From Flavitalea plasmicola (GTDB lineage Bacteria > Bacteroidota > Bacteroidia > Chitinophagales > Chitinophagaceae): 64,000 nucleotides of DNA. Positions within the stretch are counted from its first letter, which is position 1. Every line of letters begins with the position of its first letter. Shown one piece after another: positions 35,788 to 44,012 of this stretch. Under the pieces are notes generated by a model. That model was not told the origin of the DNA, searched no databases, and saw nothing but the letters and a program-made list of their open reading frames with translations. A program made the translations under genes and the position numbers. The stretch spans positions 620,001 through 684,000 of the forward strand of contig NZ_JAUOTO010000006.1 in the NCBI RefSeq assembly GCF_030546645.1, read 5' to 3'.

Positions 35788-36971
35788 ATCAGCCGGTGCG
35801 CCTTCGAGCGCTTCGTAAATTTCCCCTCTTCCATGCCGCTGACCAATACGACCCCCGGCTGCTTACCCATATCAAATGCCCCCAATATCCCGTCCATTTG
35901 TAGGACTTCGGCCCCATTGGAGGTTGCCCACCGCAGTAGTATTTCAGTCGGAACCAGGGGAAAATGATGCTGCAGCGTTTTCATTTCCTCCAGGATATCC
36001 AATTGGTGATTGGACGCCAGACTATCCGTGCCCAGCACGATCCTGCAGCCATGCCGCATCAATAGGTCCACATCAGGCAGCTGCCCGCTAATATAAAGGT
36101 TGGCATTCGGGCAAAGACAAAAACAAAGATCGGGTCCGCCTTTCCACGCCAGATCTTCCTCCCGGGTATCCACATTATGCACGAGCAGTAACGTTTGATT
36201 GTGATAGAAATGAGGCAGATAGCCTGCCATGCTTCTTTGGCCCGAGCCGGAAAAGAACGAAATATCCAGCCCCAGCGCCTGGTACAGCCGTAGAAAATCT
36301 CCTTGCCCCGTCTGGCAGAAAAGATTCTCCGCCTGGCTTTCCTGGTTATGGATGGTGATCAACTGATTGCCGGGAAAGTTGGCGATCAGCCCAAAAAGAC
36401 GGGGCGACACGGAATAGGGTGCATGCGGTACCAGCGAAATCGCCGCTATCGGCAGGCTGTAAGCCCCGGCAAACTCCCCGAAAATCTTTACCGCGGCTTC
36501 CAGGCGGTCGGGAGCTGTCTGTTCGATGAACCCCATGGTCTCGATAAAATTGTGATAATTCAGGCGTCCCTCCACCTTTTGTTTAAGGGTAAGGCTGGTA
36601 TTGCAGATGTCCCCAACAGCGACAATGCCATTATGCAGCATGGATTCCTCCGCCCCGGCGATGGCGGTCAGGATCTGGGACATCTCCTCTCCCTGCGCAG
36701 TCGCCGTGCCCCTTCCCCGGATCACGCTTATTAGAAAATCCACCATGCCCGTTTTTTCCGGCAGGAGGCCCTTCATATGTGAAAGCTCCAGGTGGCAGTG
36801 GCAATTGACAAATCCCGGCGTGAGCAGCCCCGGAAGCGCTTCCACGCCTTCGCCGGCATCCGCTGCGGGAAGGATTGCTTCCACCGTTCCATCGTCCTTG
36901 GTTATCAGTACCGTACCTTCCGCTGCCATTTCCCGGCCTGTAAATAAATAGTCCGCACTGAATTTTCGCAT
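35784..36971 (-). CDS. Amidohydrolase-family (TRZ/ATZ-type) metal hydrolase
   Basis: 395 aa from ATG 36971 (MRKFSADYLFTG); the longer frame to 37112 overlaps prfA and is unlikely. Metal-site His pair in PGFVNCHCHLELSHMKG, His in HNQESQ and LLVHN, and the Asp in VLGTDSLASNHQLD fit the cytoplasmic deaminase/chlorohydrolase branch (COG0402). Members deaminate nucleobases or related compounds; the substrate here cannot be read from sequence. The C-terminus MGKQPGVVLV is the usual return of the composite beta domain. It is divergent from prfA with a 58-base gap. Confidence 0.88.
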   Translation of the reverse strand: MRKFSADYLFTGREMAAEGTVLITKDDGTVEAILPAADAGEGVEALPGLLTPGFVNCHCHLELSHMKGLLPEKTGMVDFLISVIRGRGTATAQGEEMSQILTAIAGAEESMLHNGIVAVGDICNTSLTLKQKVEGRLNYHNFIETMGFIEQTAPDRLEAAVKIFGEFAGAYSLPIAAISLVPHAPYSVSPRLFGLIANFPGNQLITIHNQESQAENLFCQTGQGDFLRLYQALGLDISFFSGSGQRSMAGYLPHFYHNQTLLLVHNVDTREEDLAWKGGPDLCFCLCPNANLYISGQLPDVDLLMRHGCRIVLGTDSLASNHQLDILEEMKTLQHHFPLVPTEILLRWATSNGAEVLQMDGILGAFDMGKQPGVVLVSGMEEGKFTKRSKAHRLI

Positions 36972-37029
36972 TTTGATGTAGGTTTGCAGGCCCACGGGCC
37001 CGTGAGGGGTCCTAAAAGTAGCAAAAAGT

Positions 37030-38094
37030 ATGTTAGATAAATTAGAAGCCATAAAGGCGAGATTCGAAGACCTGGGAGTAGCCCTGAGCAATCCGGAGAT
37101 TGTCAGCGACAACCGGAAGTTCAGAGAGATAAGTAAAGAATACCGTCACCTGGAAAAGATCGTCCAGGCGTACAAGGAATATAAGGACCTGTTGGATACG
37201 ATCGATTTTAATAGAGAGGCGTTAAACGGGGACGATGCCGAATTACGTGATCTTGCCAAAGCCGAAACGGCAGGCCTGGACGAGAAAAAGGAGAAGATGG
37301 AGGCTTTCGTTCGCCAGCTGCTGATTCCCAAAGACCCTCAGGACGAAAAGAATGCCATCCTGGAGATCAGGGCTGGTACGGGAGGAGATGAAGCCAGCTT
37401 GTTCGCAGGCGACCTGCTTCGCATGTATATAAAGTATTGCGAACGGAGGGGCTGGAAAACTGCTATCCTCAGCGAAAGTGAAGGCACAGTGGGTGGATAC
37501 AAGGAAGTCCAGGTGGAAGTGGTGGGCGATGACGTATACGGGACGCTTAAATTCGAGAGTGGCGTTCATCGTGTGCAGCGTGTACCGGATACGGAGACGA
37601 GCGGGCGCGTACATACGAGTGCGGCTACTGTCGCCGTGATGCCCGAGGCGGAAGAGGTGGATTTCGAGCTGAAGGAAAGCGACGTAAAAATGGAGACGGC
37701 CCGTAGCGGTGGCGCCGGCGGTCAGAATGTAAACAAGGTGGAAACAAAGGTCTTTCTTACGCATATTCCCACAGGCGTGGTCGTGGTCTGCCAGACGGAA
37801 CGCAGCCAGCTGGGCAACAGGGAAAAGGCAATGCAGATGCTGCGCACCAAATTATATGAGGAACAGGTACGCAAACAGGAAGAGGAAATTGCCCGTCACC
37901 GGAAAAGCCTCGTCAGCACAGGAGATCGCAGCGCCAAGATCCGAACCTACAATTTTCCACAGGGTAGGGTGACAGACCACCGCATCGGCCTCACCGTCTA
38001 TAACCTGGACGATGTACTGAATGGGAATATCCAGGAATTTATCGACGCTCTCCAATTTGCGGAGAATGCCGAGAAAATGGCCCGGCAGAATTAA
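37030..38094 (+). CDS. prfA: Peptide chain release factor 1
   Basis: 354 aa. Contains the RF1 codon-recognition PxT motif (PDT in [15 protein letters not shown], recognising UAA/UAG) and the universal GGQ motif ([14 protein letters not shown]) whose Gln is methylated and drives peptidyl-tRNA hydrolysis. The N-terminal coiled coil and domain order are standard. No hemK/prmC gene follows, unlike in many bacteria. Downstream is an unusually long convergent gap. Confidence 0.97.
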   Translation: MLDKLEAIKARFEDLGVALSNPEIVSDNRKFREISKEYRHLEKIVQAYKEYKDLLDTIDFNREALNGDDAELRDLAKAETAGLDEKKEKMEAFVRQLLIPKDPQDEKNAILEIRAGTGGDEASLFAGDLLRMYIKYCERRGWKTAILSESEGTVGGYKEVQVEVVGDDVYGTLKFESGVHRVQRVPDTETSGRVHTSAATVAVMPEAEEVDFELKESDVKMETARSGGAGGQNVNKVETKVFLTHIPTGVVVVCQTERSQLGNREKAMQMLRTKLYEEQVRKQEEEIARHRKSLVSTGDRSAKIRTYNFPQGRVTDHRIGLTVYNLDDVLNGNIQEFIDALQFAENAEKMARQN

Positions 38095-38415
38095 CTCTAT
38101 ACGAACCCGCCAAATTAAAACGGCATTAAAAGCGCCCCGCCAAGCCCTCACGGTTCTGGGTAGTTATTGGCTGTTTTCCCGTTTTTAGAATCTTTTAACG
38201 CTTGTGCTGTAAACCTTTTCTTCGTTTCTGCGTCTTTATATTGTAGAAGTTCTTTAAAAAAACAGCTAAAATCTTGCTATAAACCACGGGATTACGTATC
38301 TTAAGAGAGCGAATGCTAAATAAATGTTATTACTCTTTGGATCAATTACGAAGCATCAATTTGCAACGTAATTTTACAGGGCAGGTGAAAATGAAGAGAA
38401 ATGGATAAGTAATAT

Positions 38416-38430
38416 TGGCACCTGTTTTGC
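38416..38430 (+). promoter_or_regulatory. Sigma-54 (RpoN) type -24/-12 promoter
   Basis: TGGCAC, five bases, TTGC: GG and GC lie at the exact spacing of the RpoN consensus, and no mismatch falls in the invariant positions. Predicted start is about 38441-38443. No gene lies between it and the terminator at 38515. Confidence 0.6.
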
Positions 38431-38441
38431 GTTATATAGTT

Positions 38442-38542
38442 CATAAGTTAGTCTTTTCTATTTGACTCACATAAAGCAGTCAATTTTCTCATAAGCAGTT
38501 AGTTTTGGTTACGACCCCTGTTTCTACAGGGGTTTATTTTTT
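38442..38542 (+). ncRNA. Putative ~100-nt small RNA under a sigma-54 promoter
   Basis: Runs from the predicted RpoN start to a classical terminator. Internal stem TTGACT/AGTCAA (about 38462-38483), single-stranded U-rich segments between, and terminator stem CCCCTGT/ACAGGGG. No ORF of useful length. It lies alone between convergent genes, where no mRNA needs a promoter. Not matched to any family I know. Confidence 0.5.
38515..38542 (+). terminator. Intrinsic terminator of the putative small RNA
   Basis: CCCCTGT (38515-38521), TTCT loop, ACAGGGG (38526-38532), then TTTATTTTTT. Confidence 0.85.
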
Positions 38543-38567
38543 CGGCCGAAGGCCAAAAAAATAAACC
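38531..38567. terminator. Bidirectional palindrome, likely vanZ terminator
   Basis: GGTTTATTTTTT / AAAAAATAAACC arms around GGCC-GAA-GGCC. On the minus strand it gives a GC stem plus T-run placed to end the vanZ-side transcript. Confidence 0.6.
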
Positions 38568-38592
38568 AGCGATCGCAGGCGATCGCAATAAA

Positions 38593-38661
38593 TTAGAGTC
38601 TAAACAAACCCTGGAGGACCGTTAGGTCCGATAAGAAACTCGGGCCGTCAGGCCAGACTAA
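38593..38661. other. Foldable block: two GNNA-loop hairpins within an outer stem
   Basis: GGACC-GTTA-GGTCC (38616-38629) and GGCC-GTCA-GGCC (38643-38654), enclosed by AGTCT (38597-38601) and AGACT (38655-38659): a three-way-junction-like fold. It is directly downstream of the vanZ stop in minus-strand terms. Confidence 0.5.
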
Positions 38662-38674
38662 ATAAACTGTCAAA

Positions 38675-39076
38675 CTAACCTTTGTAACCAGCCAAAAAAA
38701 CATTCGACACCCCATACCCCAACCCCGCTCCAATCATATCGGCAATAATATCTTCCGTATCAAAGTCCCTGAATGGGATGAAGTATTTCTGCACGAACTC
38801 CATTCCAATACCGAATGAATTTCCCAATATGAAAATGACGAAGAACCATCGCAGCAATTGAGGAGAAGACAAAGGCCTTCTGCTGAGATAAAAATTCCAG
38901 CTTAGCACAAACCCCCCGAACAAAGAGATATGCACTATTTTGTCGAATTGCGGAATAGTGAAATGTGACTCACTGGGCAGCATAGTCCCGGGGATGGATA
39001 GCAGAACAGCGATGATCAGTGTCCAGAGAATGGGAAGATAGACAGACCCCAGGTATTTTTTCAGAAATTGATTCAT
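38675..39076 (-). CDS. VanZ-family membrane protein
   Basis: 133 aa from ATG 39076 (MNQFLKKYLG); an in-frame start 12 codons earlier is less likely. About four transmembrane helices (LPILWTLIIAVLLSIPG, HISLFGGFVLSWNFYL, LLRWFFVIFILGNSFGIGMEFVQKY, DMIGAGLGYGVSNVFL) with the VanZ-type FDKIVHISLFGG and the acidic RDFDTEDIIADMIGAGLG near the C-terminus. VanZ-like proteins are linked to teicoplanin resistance in enterococci, but most homologues have unknown roles. In Bacteroidota this gene is often beside gcvH; here a sigma/anti-sigma pair lies between. Confidence 0.85.
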   Translation of the reverse strand: MNQFLKKYLGSVYLPILWTLIIAVLLSIPGTMLPSESHFTIPQFDKIVHISLFGGFVLSWNFYLSRRPLSSPQLLRWFFVIFILGNSFGIGMEFVQKYFIPFRDFDTEDIIADMIGAGLGYGVSNVFLAGYKG

Positions 39077-39208
39077 GTAGCGATGTCCGCTAAAGTAGAA
39101 AGAGACCGCCAAACAGAAAAATTTTGGACGATCTCTTTATTATAATATAACTTAAGTGGGACTTTTTTTTCTACCCAGTGTAGATTTTTTTTCCCGCAGC
39201 CCCCGTCT

Positions 39209-40039
39209 CTATTGACTTTGCAAGGTCTTTCCCAGCGATTGCATGCTGTCCAGCGTAGGTGAAGGACTTCCTCCCGTCTTCTCGATCGTGATGGCAAACG
39301 CCTGGGCTTTCTTGGTATCCTTCATTTTCAGGATGATCTTATCATCCGTGGCGTCAAATACACCCAGGTCTTTGGGCTGTTTTTCACCGTCGATCAGTGC
39401 CCACAGCTGATATTGTTTGTCAGAAGGCAGCTTGGGCATATTCTTCACCACCAGGTAGACATTGGAACTGGTAGAATCCCAATAAACGTTGGCGGAAGAT
39501 TTGGGGGCCACCTTCGTACCCACCATGTTGACCACGGTAGTATTAGGGTCCTTTACAATGCTTTGTTCCTGAACGATCTTGTCCAGCGTGCCTTGCGTGG
39601 AATTCAACTTTTCCTGCAGGGCGGTGTTGGAGCGTTGCAGCTCGGAGTTCTGAGAATAGAACTGGTAGCTGAACCAGGCCAGTCCAATGAGCAATACGAC
39701 AGACGCGGCGGCTACGAAACGCAGCCAGCCGGAAGAACCTTTCTTGCTTTCATTTTGCATGGTGACTATTTTAGGTGGATTTGAAGAAACACTTTCACGG
39801 GCACCTGTTGCGGTGGTGTCCCCGATTGCTTCCAAAACCTTCACCTTAACCCCTGTGGAAAGCTGCTCGGCATTGGCCAAAGCATGCTTCTCAAGCCCTT
39901 CCTCAAATTTGGTACGGGCTGCTACTAATTCGGGATATTGAGCACACAGTTGCTCAAATTCAGCACTTTCTGACGGACTGGCCAGACCTAATACATAGGT
40001 CTCTATAATGCCACTTTCTATGTACTGTTGTATATTCAA
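39209..40039 (-). CDS. Anti-sigma factor (RskA-like C-terminal domain)
   Basis: 276 aa. Cytoplasmic N-terminal segment (about 1-110; MNIQQYIESGIIETYVLGLASPSESAEFEQLCAQYPEL, a ZAS-like helical region without the usual His-Cys-Cys), a single transmembrane helix (about residues 107-125, FVAAASVVLLIGLAWFSYQFY), a coiled-coil stretch, and a periplasmic RskA domain (VYWDSTSSNVYLVVKNMPKLPSDKQYQLWALIDG... FAITIEKTGGSPSPTLDSMQ). It should hold the sigma factor encoded just upstream at the membrane and release it upon a signal. Only one base separates the two genes. Confidence 0.9.
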   Translation of the reverse strand: MNIQQYIESGIIETYVLGLASPSESAEFEQLCAQYPELVAARTKFEEGLEKHALANAEQLSTGVKVKVLEAIGDTTATGARESVSSNPPKIVTMQNESKKGSSGWLRFVAAASVVLLIGLAWFSYQFYSQNSELQRSNTALQEKLNSTQGTLDKIVQEQSIVKDPNTTVVNMVGTKVAPKSSANVYWDSTSSNVYLVVKNMPKLPSDKQYQLWALIDGEKQPKDLGVFDATDDKIILKMKDTKKAQAFAITIEKTGGSPSPTLDSMQSLGKTLQSQ

Positions 40040-40040
40040 T

Positions 40041-40592
40041 TTACTGTAGGTATTCTCTTAATTGTAACAACGCATTTCGGATCCTGGTTTTTACAGTTCC
40101 TAGAGGAATACTCATCATTTCAGCTATTTCCTCATGTGTAAATCCTTTAAAGTAAGCCAGTTCCATCAATACACGATGCTCTGGCTTCAGCTTTTCCAGC
40201 ACTTTTTTCAAGCCGATGTTATCAACGTTGAGTAGCGTGGACTGGTGGGCTGTACCCTTATATACGTTATCCGGGAGCTCCTGGTTTTTTTGAGAATTCT
40301 GGTAACTTTTGCTTCGTAGCATGTCTATGGAAGCATTCCTGGCTATATTCAGCATCCAGGTGAACAGGCGCCCCTTTGTCTGGTCATACGTGTCGATCTT
40401 CCTGTAAATATTGATAAATACCTCCTGCAAAACATCGCTTGCTAACTCTGCATTATCTGTAATAATCTGTTTAATAATGCTATAGAGTGCGCCTGCATAG
40501 TTGTCGTATAAAGAACTGAAAGCTTGATTATCTCGCCGTTTTAAAGCAAGCACCAATTCCTGCTCAGTATTATAGGTTTTTGGTATTCCCAA
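40041..40592 (-). CDS. ECF-family RNA polymerase sigma factor
   Basis: 183 aa. Sigma region 2 (about 25-95; FSSLYDNYAGALYSIIKQIITDN, LASDVLQEVFINIYRKIDTYDQTKGRLFTWMLNIARNASIDMLRS) and region 4 (about 125-180; LKPEHRVLMELAYFKGFTHEEIAEMMSIPLGTVKTRIRNALLQLREYL). The group is the one paired with RskA-type anti-sigma factors, as here. It directs RNA polymerase to its own regulon, probably including this operon. Target genes and signal are not visible in the window. Confidence 0.94.
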   Translation of the reverse strand: MGIPKTYNTEQELVLALKRRDNQAFSSLYDNYAGALYSIIKQIITDNAELASDVLQEVFINIYRKIDTYDQTKGRLFTWMLNIARNASIDMLRSKSYQNSQKNQELPDNVYKGTAHQSTLLNVDNIGLKKVLEKLKPEHRVLMELAYFKGFTHEEIAEMMSIPLGTVKTRIRNALLQLREYLQ

Positions 40593-40634
40593 GGTCTTAT
40601 ATGGATAGATACTCTAATGTAAGGAAAATAAAGA

Positions 40635-41015
40635 TCAATGTACGATGTTGCCGTAAGCTGCGGCATCCATCAGCTTATCCAGGTCCGCCGGATCTTTTAC
40701 AGTCATTTTGATCATCCAACCTTCTCCGTACGGATCAGAGTTCACCAGTTCGGGAGCGCCTGCCAGCGCCGGGTTCACCTCCGTAATAGTTCCGGCAATG
40801 GGTAGGTACAGATCTGAAACAGTCTTGACAGCCTCTACAGTTCCAAATACAGTCTCCGCCGCCAGGGCCTTACCCACCGTCTCAATCTCCACGTATACAA
40901 TGTCCCCCAATTCCTTTTGAGCAAATTCCGTAATGCCGATGATGGCCGTATTGCCATTTTCAAGGCGTATCCATTCGTGATCTTTCGTATAGCGTAAATT
41001 CTCGGGAAAATTCAT
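40635..41015 (-). CDS. gcvH: Glycine cleavage system H protein
   Basis: 126 aa from ATG 41015 ([15 protein letters not shown]); the 8 extra codons upstream lack support. The lipoylated Lys sits in [15 protein letters not shown], the normal position. GcvH carries the aminomethyl group between the P, T and L proteins that split glycine into CO2, ammonia and methylene-THF. The other gcv genes are not adjacent, which is usual in Bacteroidota. Complete by length. Confidence 0.96.
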   Translation of the reverse strand: MNFPENLRYTKDHEWIRLENGNTAIIGITEFAQKELGDIVYVEIETVGKALAAETVFGTVEAVKTVSDLYLPIAGTITEVNPALAGAPELVNSDPYGEGWMIKMTVKDPADLDKLMDAAAYGNIVH

Positions 41016-41086
41016 GACGATGTATATTTTGTGATGCAAATATTAGTAAAAGACCTCAATCACCCATGATAAAATTTCCAGTGGAC

Positions 41087-41785
41087 TTATTTTCTGCTTA
41101 TCAGCTTCATTTTCAATATACGAACGTCCTGTAAGGGTCTGTCGTTCGGCCGTCCGCTGGTGGGCACGGCAGCAATCGAATCCACTACTTCCATGCCCCG
41201 TATCACCTCTCCGAATACGGTATAATGCTGATCGAGATGCGGCGCCCCTCCCTTCGTCTGGTAAACTTCCCGTTCCGCAGCCGGTATCTTCCTGCCTTTC
41301 AGGCGAAAGGTTTCCACTGAATCCAATCCGGCAGGAGTGAATACCTTTCCCTGGACGATATAGAACTGACTACCACTGCTGGCTTGTTGAGGATTAACGT
41401 CATCCCCTTCTCTGGCCGCTGCCAGCGCCCCTCGTTGGTGAAAAAGGGTAGGGCGGAACTCTGCCGGGATAGTATAGGATGGCCCTCCGTCCCCCAGGCT
41501 GGCGCCTGTCACCGCATGCTTGCTGGTAGGATCTCCCGCCTGGATCATAAAGCGCTGGATGACACGATGGAATAATAGGCTGTCATAGTAACCTTTTTTC
41601 ACCAGTGACAGGAAATTGTCGCGGTGCAGCGGGGTAGAATCCGAGAGACGAAGGACTACTGTCCCCCGGGTAGTGACCATTTCTATGTCCTTGTGAAGGT
41701 CATTCTTCCGCAAGCCATTGGCAAGCCTGGGATTACAGGAAAAGATCAGAAGGGCGGCAACGACACCCGTTAAGTATTTAAGCAT
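41087..41785 (-). CDS. Cyclophilin-type peptidyl-prolyl isomerase, lipoprotein
   Basis: 232 aa with a lipoprotein signal (LLIFSC, Cys near residue 17), so periplasmic and membrane-tethered. Cyclophilin core shows TTRGTVVLRL, HRDNFLSLVKKGYYDSLLFHRVIQRFMIQAGDP (catalytic Arg in FHRV), GGPSYTIPAEF, GSQFYIVQG, and HYTVFGEVIRGMEVVDSIAAV. Catalyses cis-trans isomerisation of X-Pro bonds in exported proteins. A small insertion (FRLKGRKIPAAEREVYQTKG) precedes the final block, common in Bacteroidota copies. Three bases separate it from the upstream hypothetical gene, so they are cotranscribed. Confidence 0.93.
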   Translation of the reverse strand: MLKYLTGVVAALLIFSCNPRLANGLRKNDLHKDIEMVTTRGTVVLRLSDSTPLHRDNFLSLVKKGYYDSLLFHRVIQRFMIQAGDPTSKHAVTGASLGDGGPSYTIPAEFRPTLFHQRGALAAAREGDDVNPQQASSGSQFYIVQGKVFTPAGLDSVETFRLKGRKIPAAEREVYQTKGGAPHLDQHYTVFGEVIRGMEVVDSIAAVPTSGRPNDRPLQDVRILKMKLISRK

Positions 41786-41788
41786 AGA

Positions 41789-42136
41789 TTAGATGCCAGC
41801 GTTCTCGAAGTATAATAATATGTGGTCCTTCAGGAAGTTCTCCTGCTGCGGCATGGTCATGACGGGAAGGGCCTTCAGCTGTGTGAAGTGTGGCCAGCCA
41901 TCCTCGTCCACCCGGTCCAGCTCATAGTAACCGCTTTGCCGGAATAAGGAGCATATGGCGATATGCATAAGATCCTGCTTTTGCTCTTTCGAAAATTTCT
42001 TTCGGATATCCCCGAACTCCTGGACGCCGATAAGGAATAAAATGGCTTCCATATCGGGCTTCTTCCCGAATCTTTCCACCAATTGGGCTTCCAGGTTCCA
42101 CCACCGCATCTGCAGGTCATCTTGCGCTTGTTGCAT
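41789..42136 (-). CDS. Conserved-looking hypothetical protein, 115 aa
   Basis: Soluble, acidic and helical, with no signal peptide. Segments: MRWWNLEAQLVERFGKKPDME, AILFLIGVQEFGDIRKKFSKEQKQDLMHIAICSLF, YYELDRVDEDGWPHFTQLKALP, QQENFLKDHILLYFENAGI. I recognise no domain, though it reads like a well-preserved gene. It sits between a YbjQ-family gene (13 bases away) and the cyclophilin (3 bases), making a likely three-gene unit. No function assigned. Confidence 0.75.
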   Translation of the reverse strand: MQQAQDDLQMRWWNLEAQLVERFGKKPDMEAILFLIGVQEFGDIRKKFSKEQKQDLMHIAICSLFRQSGYYELDRVDEDGWPHFTQLKALPVMTMPQQENFLKDHILLYFENAGI

Positions 42137-42149
42137 CCTGCAAAGATAC

Positions 42150-42482
42150 TTATATTTTTTCCACCGTCACCGCAGTCCCATAGGCCAGCACTTCCGTCAC
42201 ACCATTCATCACCTCATTGGCGTCATAACGCATATTGATGATCGCATTGGCGCCTCTCTCGGCGGCATGCTGCATCATGTATTGAAAAGCCTCTTCCCGG
42301 GTCTTTTCACAGAGGTCCACATAGATGGAGATCTGCCCTCCAAAAAGGGTCTGCAGGCCACCGGCGATATTACCCAGGACGCTGCGGCTGCGGACAGTAA
42401 TGCCCCGCACCACGCCCAGGTTACGTGTGATACGATAGCCCTCAAGTGCTGTGCTGGTGGTGATCATCGTTTGGTCGAGCAT
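42150..42482 (-). CDS. YbjQ/UPF0145 family protein
   Basis: 110 aa. Characteristic sequence ITTSTALEGYRITRNLGVVRGITVRSRSVLGNIAGGLQTLFGG and EEAFQYMMQHAAERGANAIINMRYDA, ending in YGTAVTVEKI. The family forms small beta-rich oligomers and is sometimes called heavy-metal-binding, although no metal ligands are conserved here. Role unknown. MLDQT before the core could be untranslated if Met6 is the start. Divergent from serS. Confidence 0.88.
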   Translation of the reverse strand: MLDQTMITTSTALEGYRITRNLGVVRGITVRSRSVLGNIAGGLQTLFGGQISIYVDLCEKTREEAFQYMMQHAAERGANAIINMRYDANEVMNGVTEVLAYGTAVTVEKI

Positions 42483-42530
42483 ATAACAGGTTTTGGTGTG
42501 AGTTCAGATAAAATTACGCTTTTACAATAC

Positions 42531-42538
42531 TATCTTTA
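42531..42538 (+). promoter_or_regulatory. -7 box TATCTTTA upstream of serS
   Basis: Near match to TAnnTTTG, 16 bases before the serS ATG. The last base differs. Confidence 0.4.
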
Positions 42539-42554
42539 CCAAAAATTTCATTAG

Positions 42555-43823
42555 ATGTTACAGTTGGCAGTTATTCGTCAGGATCCGGCGTTTGTAAAGG
42601 AAAGACTGAGCGTGAGGAATTTCCCGGAAACGGACCTGGTAGATACGATCGTACAGCTTGATGACCAGCGCAAAAAGCTCCAGCTGGAAGCAGACACCAC
42701 CCAGTCCGGAATAAACACACTTTCCAGGGAAATAGGACAGCTGATGGCCAAGGGGGCAAAACAGGAGGCAGAAGCAAAAAAACAGGAAGTTGCCTCGCTG
42801 AAGACCTCTCTGTCTCCCATCACTGAAAAGCTTGCAGCTGTGGAAGAAGAATTGAACAGCACACTGATAAAATTACCCAATCTGCCCGCTGCCCTTGTCC
42901 CACGGGGGAAAACACCAGCGGACAATATTACGATCCGGGAAGGCGGAAAGAAACCTGCCCTGCCCGCAGGCGCACAGCCGCACTGGGACCTGGCAAAAAA
43001 ATATGAGCTCATCGACTTCGAGCTGGGCAATAAGATCACAGGCAGCGGATTCCCTGTATATATCAACAAGGGTGCAAAGCTGCAAAGGGCCCTCATCCAG
43101 TATTTCCTGGATTACAATACCGCCGCAGGCTATACGGAATACCAGCCTCCCATCATGGTGAATGAGGCTTCCGCCCGTGGCACGGGTCAATTGCCTGATA
43201 AGGAAGGTCAAATGTACCACGTTACCCTGGACAACCTGTACCTGATACCGACGGCGGAAGTGCCGGTGACCAATATCTATAGGGATGAGATCCTGAAAGA
43301 AGCGCAGCTGCCGTTGAAGATGACCGCTTATACACCTTGTTTTCGCAGGGAGGCAGGCAGCTACGGAAAGGATGTACGTGGCCTCAATCGCTTGCACCAG
43401 TTCGATAAAGTGGAAGTAGTCCAGCTCGTGCATCCGGAAAAAAGCTATGAGGTCCTGGAAGAGATGGTAGCGCATGTTGAAAAATTATTACAATCCCTGG
43501 AGCTGCCTTACCGCATTCTGCGGCTCTGCGGAGGCGACATGGGTTTCACTTCTGCCATGACCTATGACTTTGAGGTCTATAGCGCCGCCCAGGAAAAATG
43601 GTTGGAGGTCAGCTCCGTCAGTAACTTCGAAGCATTTCAGACGAATAGGATGAAGATCCGTTTCAAGGATGGCGGTGGGAAGACCCAGCTGGTCCATTCT
43701 TTGAATGGCAGCTCCCTCGCACTGCCCCGTATTGTCGCATGTCTCCTGGAAAATCATCAGGCGACGGATCATATCGCCTTGCCCAAAGCATTGCATAATT
43801 ATTTCGGAGCGGAGAAGATTTGA
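42555..43823 (+). CDS. serS: Seryl-tRNA synthetase
   Basis: 422 aa. N-terminal antiparallel coiled-coil arm (about residues 25-105) that grips the tRNA long variable arm, then the class II core: motif 1 region near YINKGAKLQRALIQYFLDYN, motif 2 TPCFRREAGSYGKDVRGLNRLHQFDKVE, motif 3 LNGSSLALPRIVACLLENHQ. It charges tRNA-Ser with serine, and also supplies Ser-tRNA-Sec where present. Standard length, no anomalies. Confidence 0.97.
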   Translation: MLQLAVIRQDPAFVKERLSVRNFPETDLVDTIVQLDDQRKKLQLEADTTQSGINTLSREIGQLMAKGAKQEAEAKKQEVASLKTSLSPITEKLAAVEEELNSTLIKLPNLPAALVPRGKTPADNITIREGGKKPALPAGAQPHWDLAKKYELIDFELGNKITGSGFPVYINKGAKLQRALIQYFLDYNTAAGYTEYQPPIMVNEASARGTGQLPDKEGQMYHVTLDNLYLIPTAEVPVTNIYRDEILKEAQLPLKMTAYTPCFRREAGSYGKDVRGLNRLHQFDKVEVVQLVHPEKSYEVLEEMVAHVEKLLQSLELPYRILRLCGGDMGFTSAMTYDFEVYSAAQEKWLEVSSVSNFEAFQTNRMKIRFKDGGGKTQLVHSLNGSSLALPRIVACLLENHQATDHIALPKALHNYFGAEKI

Positions 43824-44012
43824 ATTTTTTCTTCCGGCGATTGCCTGCAACGGTTCGCCGCGTCCTGTGTGACAAAGCTCATCAGTGCTGCACGGCCTCG
43901 CAATTTTAAGAATCGTTTAATCTTATAGATAAATATTTGTGAAAGACAGTGCAACGGTTATGAACATAGTTTTATTCCCGCAATCTTTACTGCAATAAAT
44001 ATTTTATCTAGT

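Larger units (their letters stand above)
38095..38674. other. 580-base gap between convergent prfA and vanZ genes
   Basis: No open frame worth calling. Contents in order: an AT-rich 300 bases, a sigma-54-type promoter (38416-38430), a putative ~100-nt transcript, terminator (38515-38542), a bidirectional palindrome (38531-38567), a doubled GCGATCGC palindrome (38569-38586), and a foldable block with two GNNA-loop hairpins (38593-38661). Confidence 0.75.

Noticed and set aside
36972..37112. N-terminal extension of the amidohydrolase
   Set aside because: It would overlap prfA on the opposite strand and adds a Ser-rich, unconserved-looking segment; ATG 36971 gives the usual family start.
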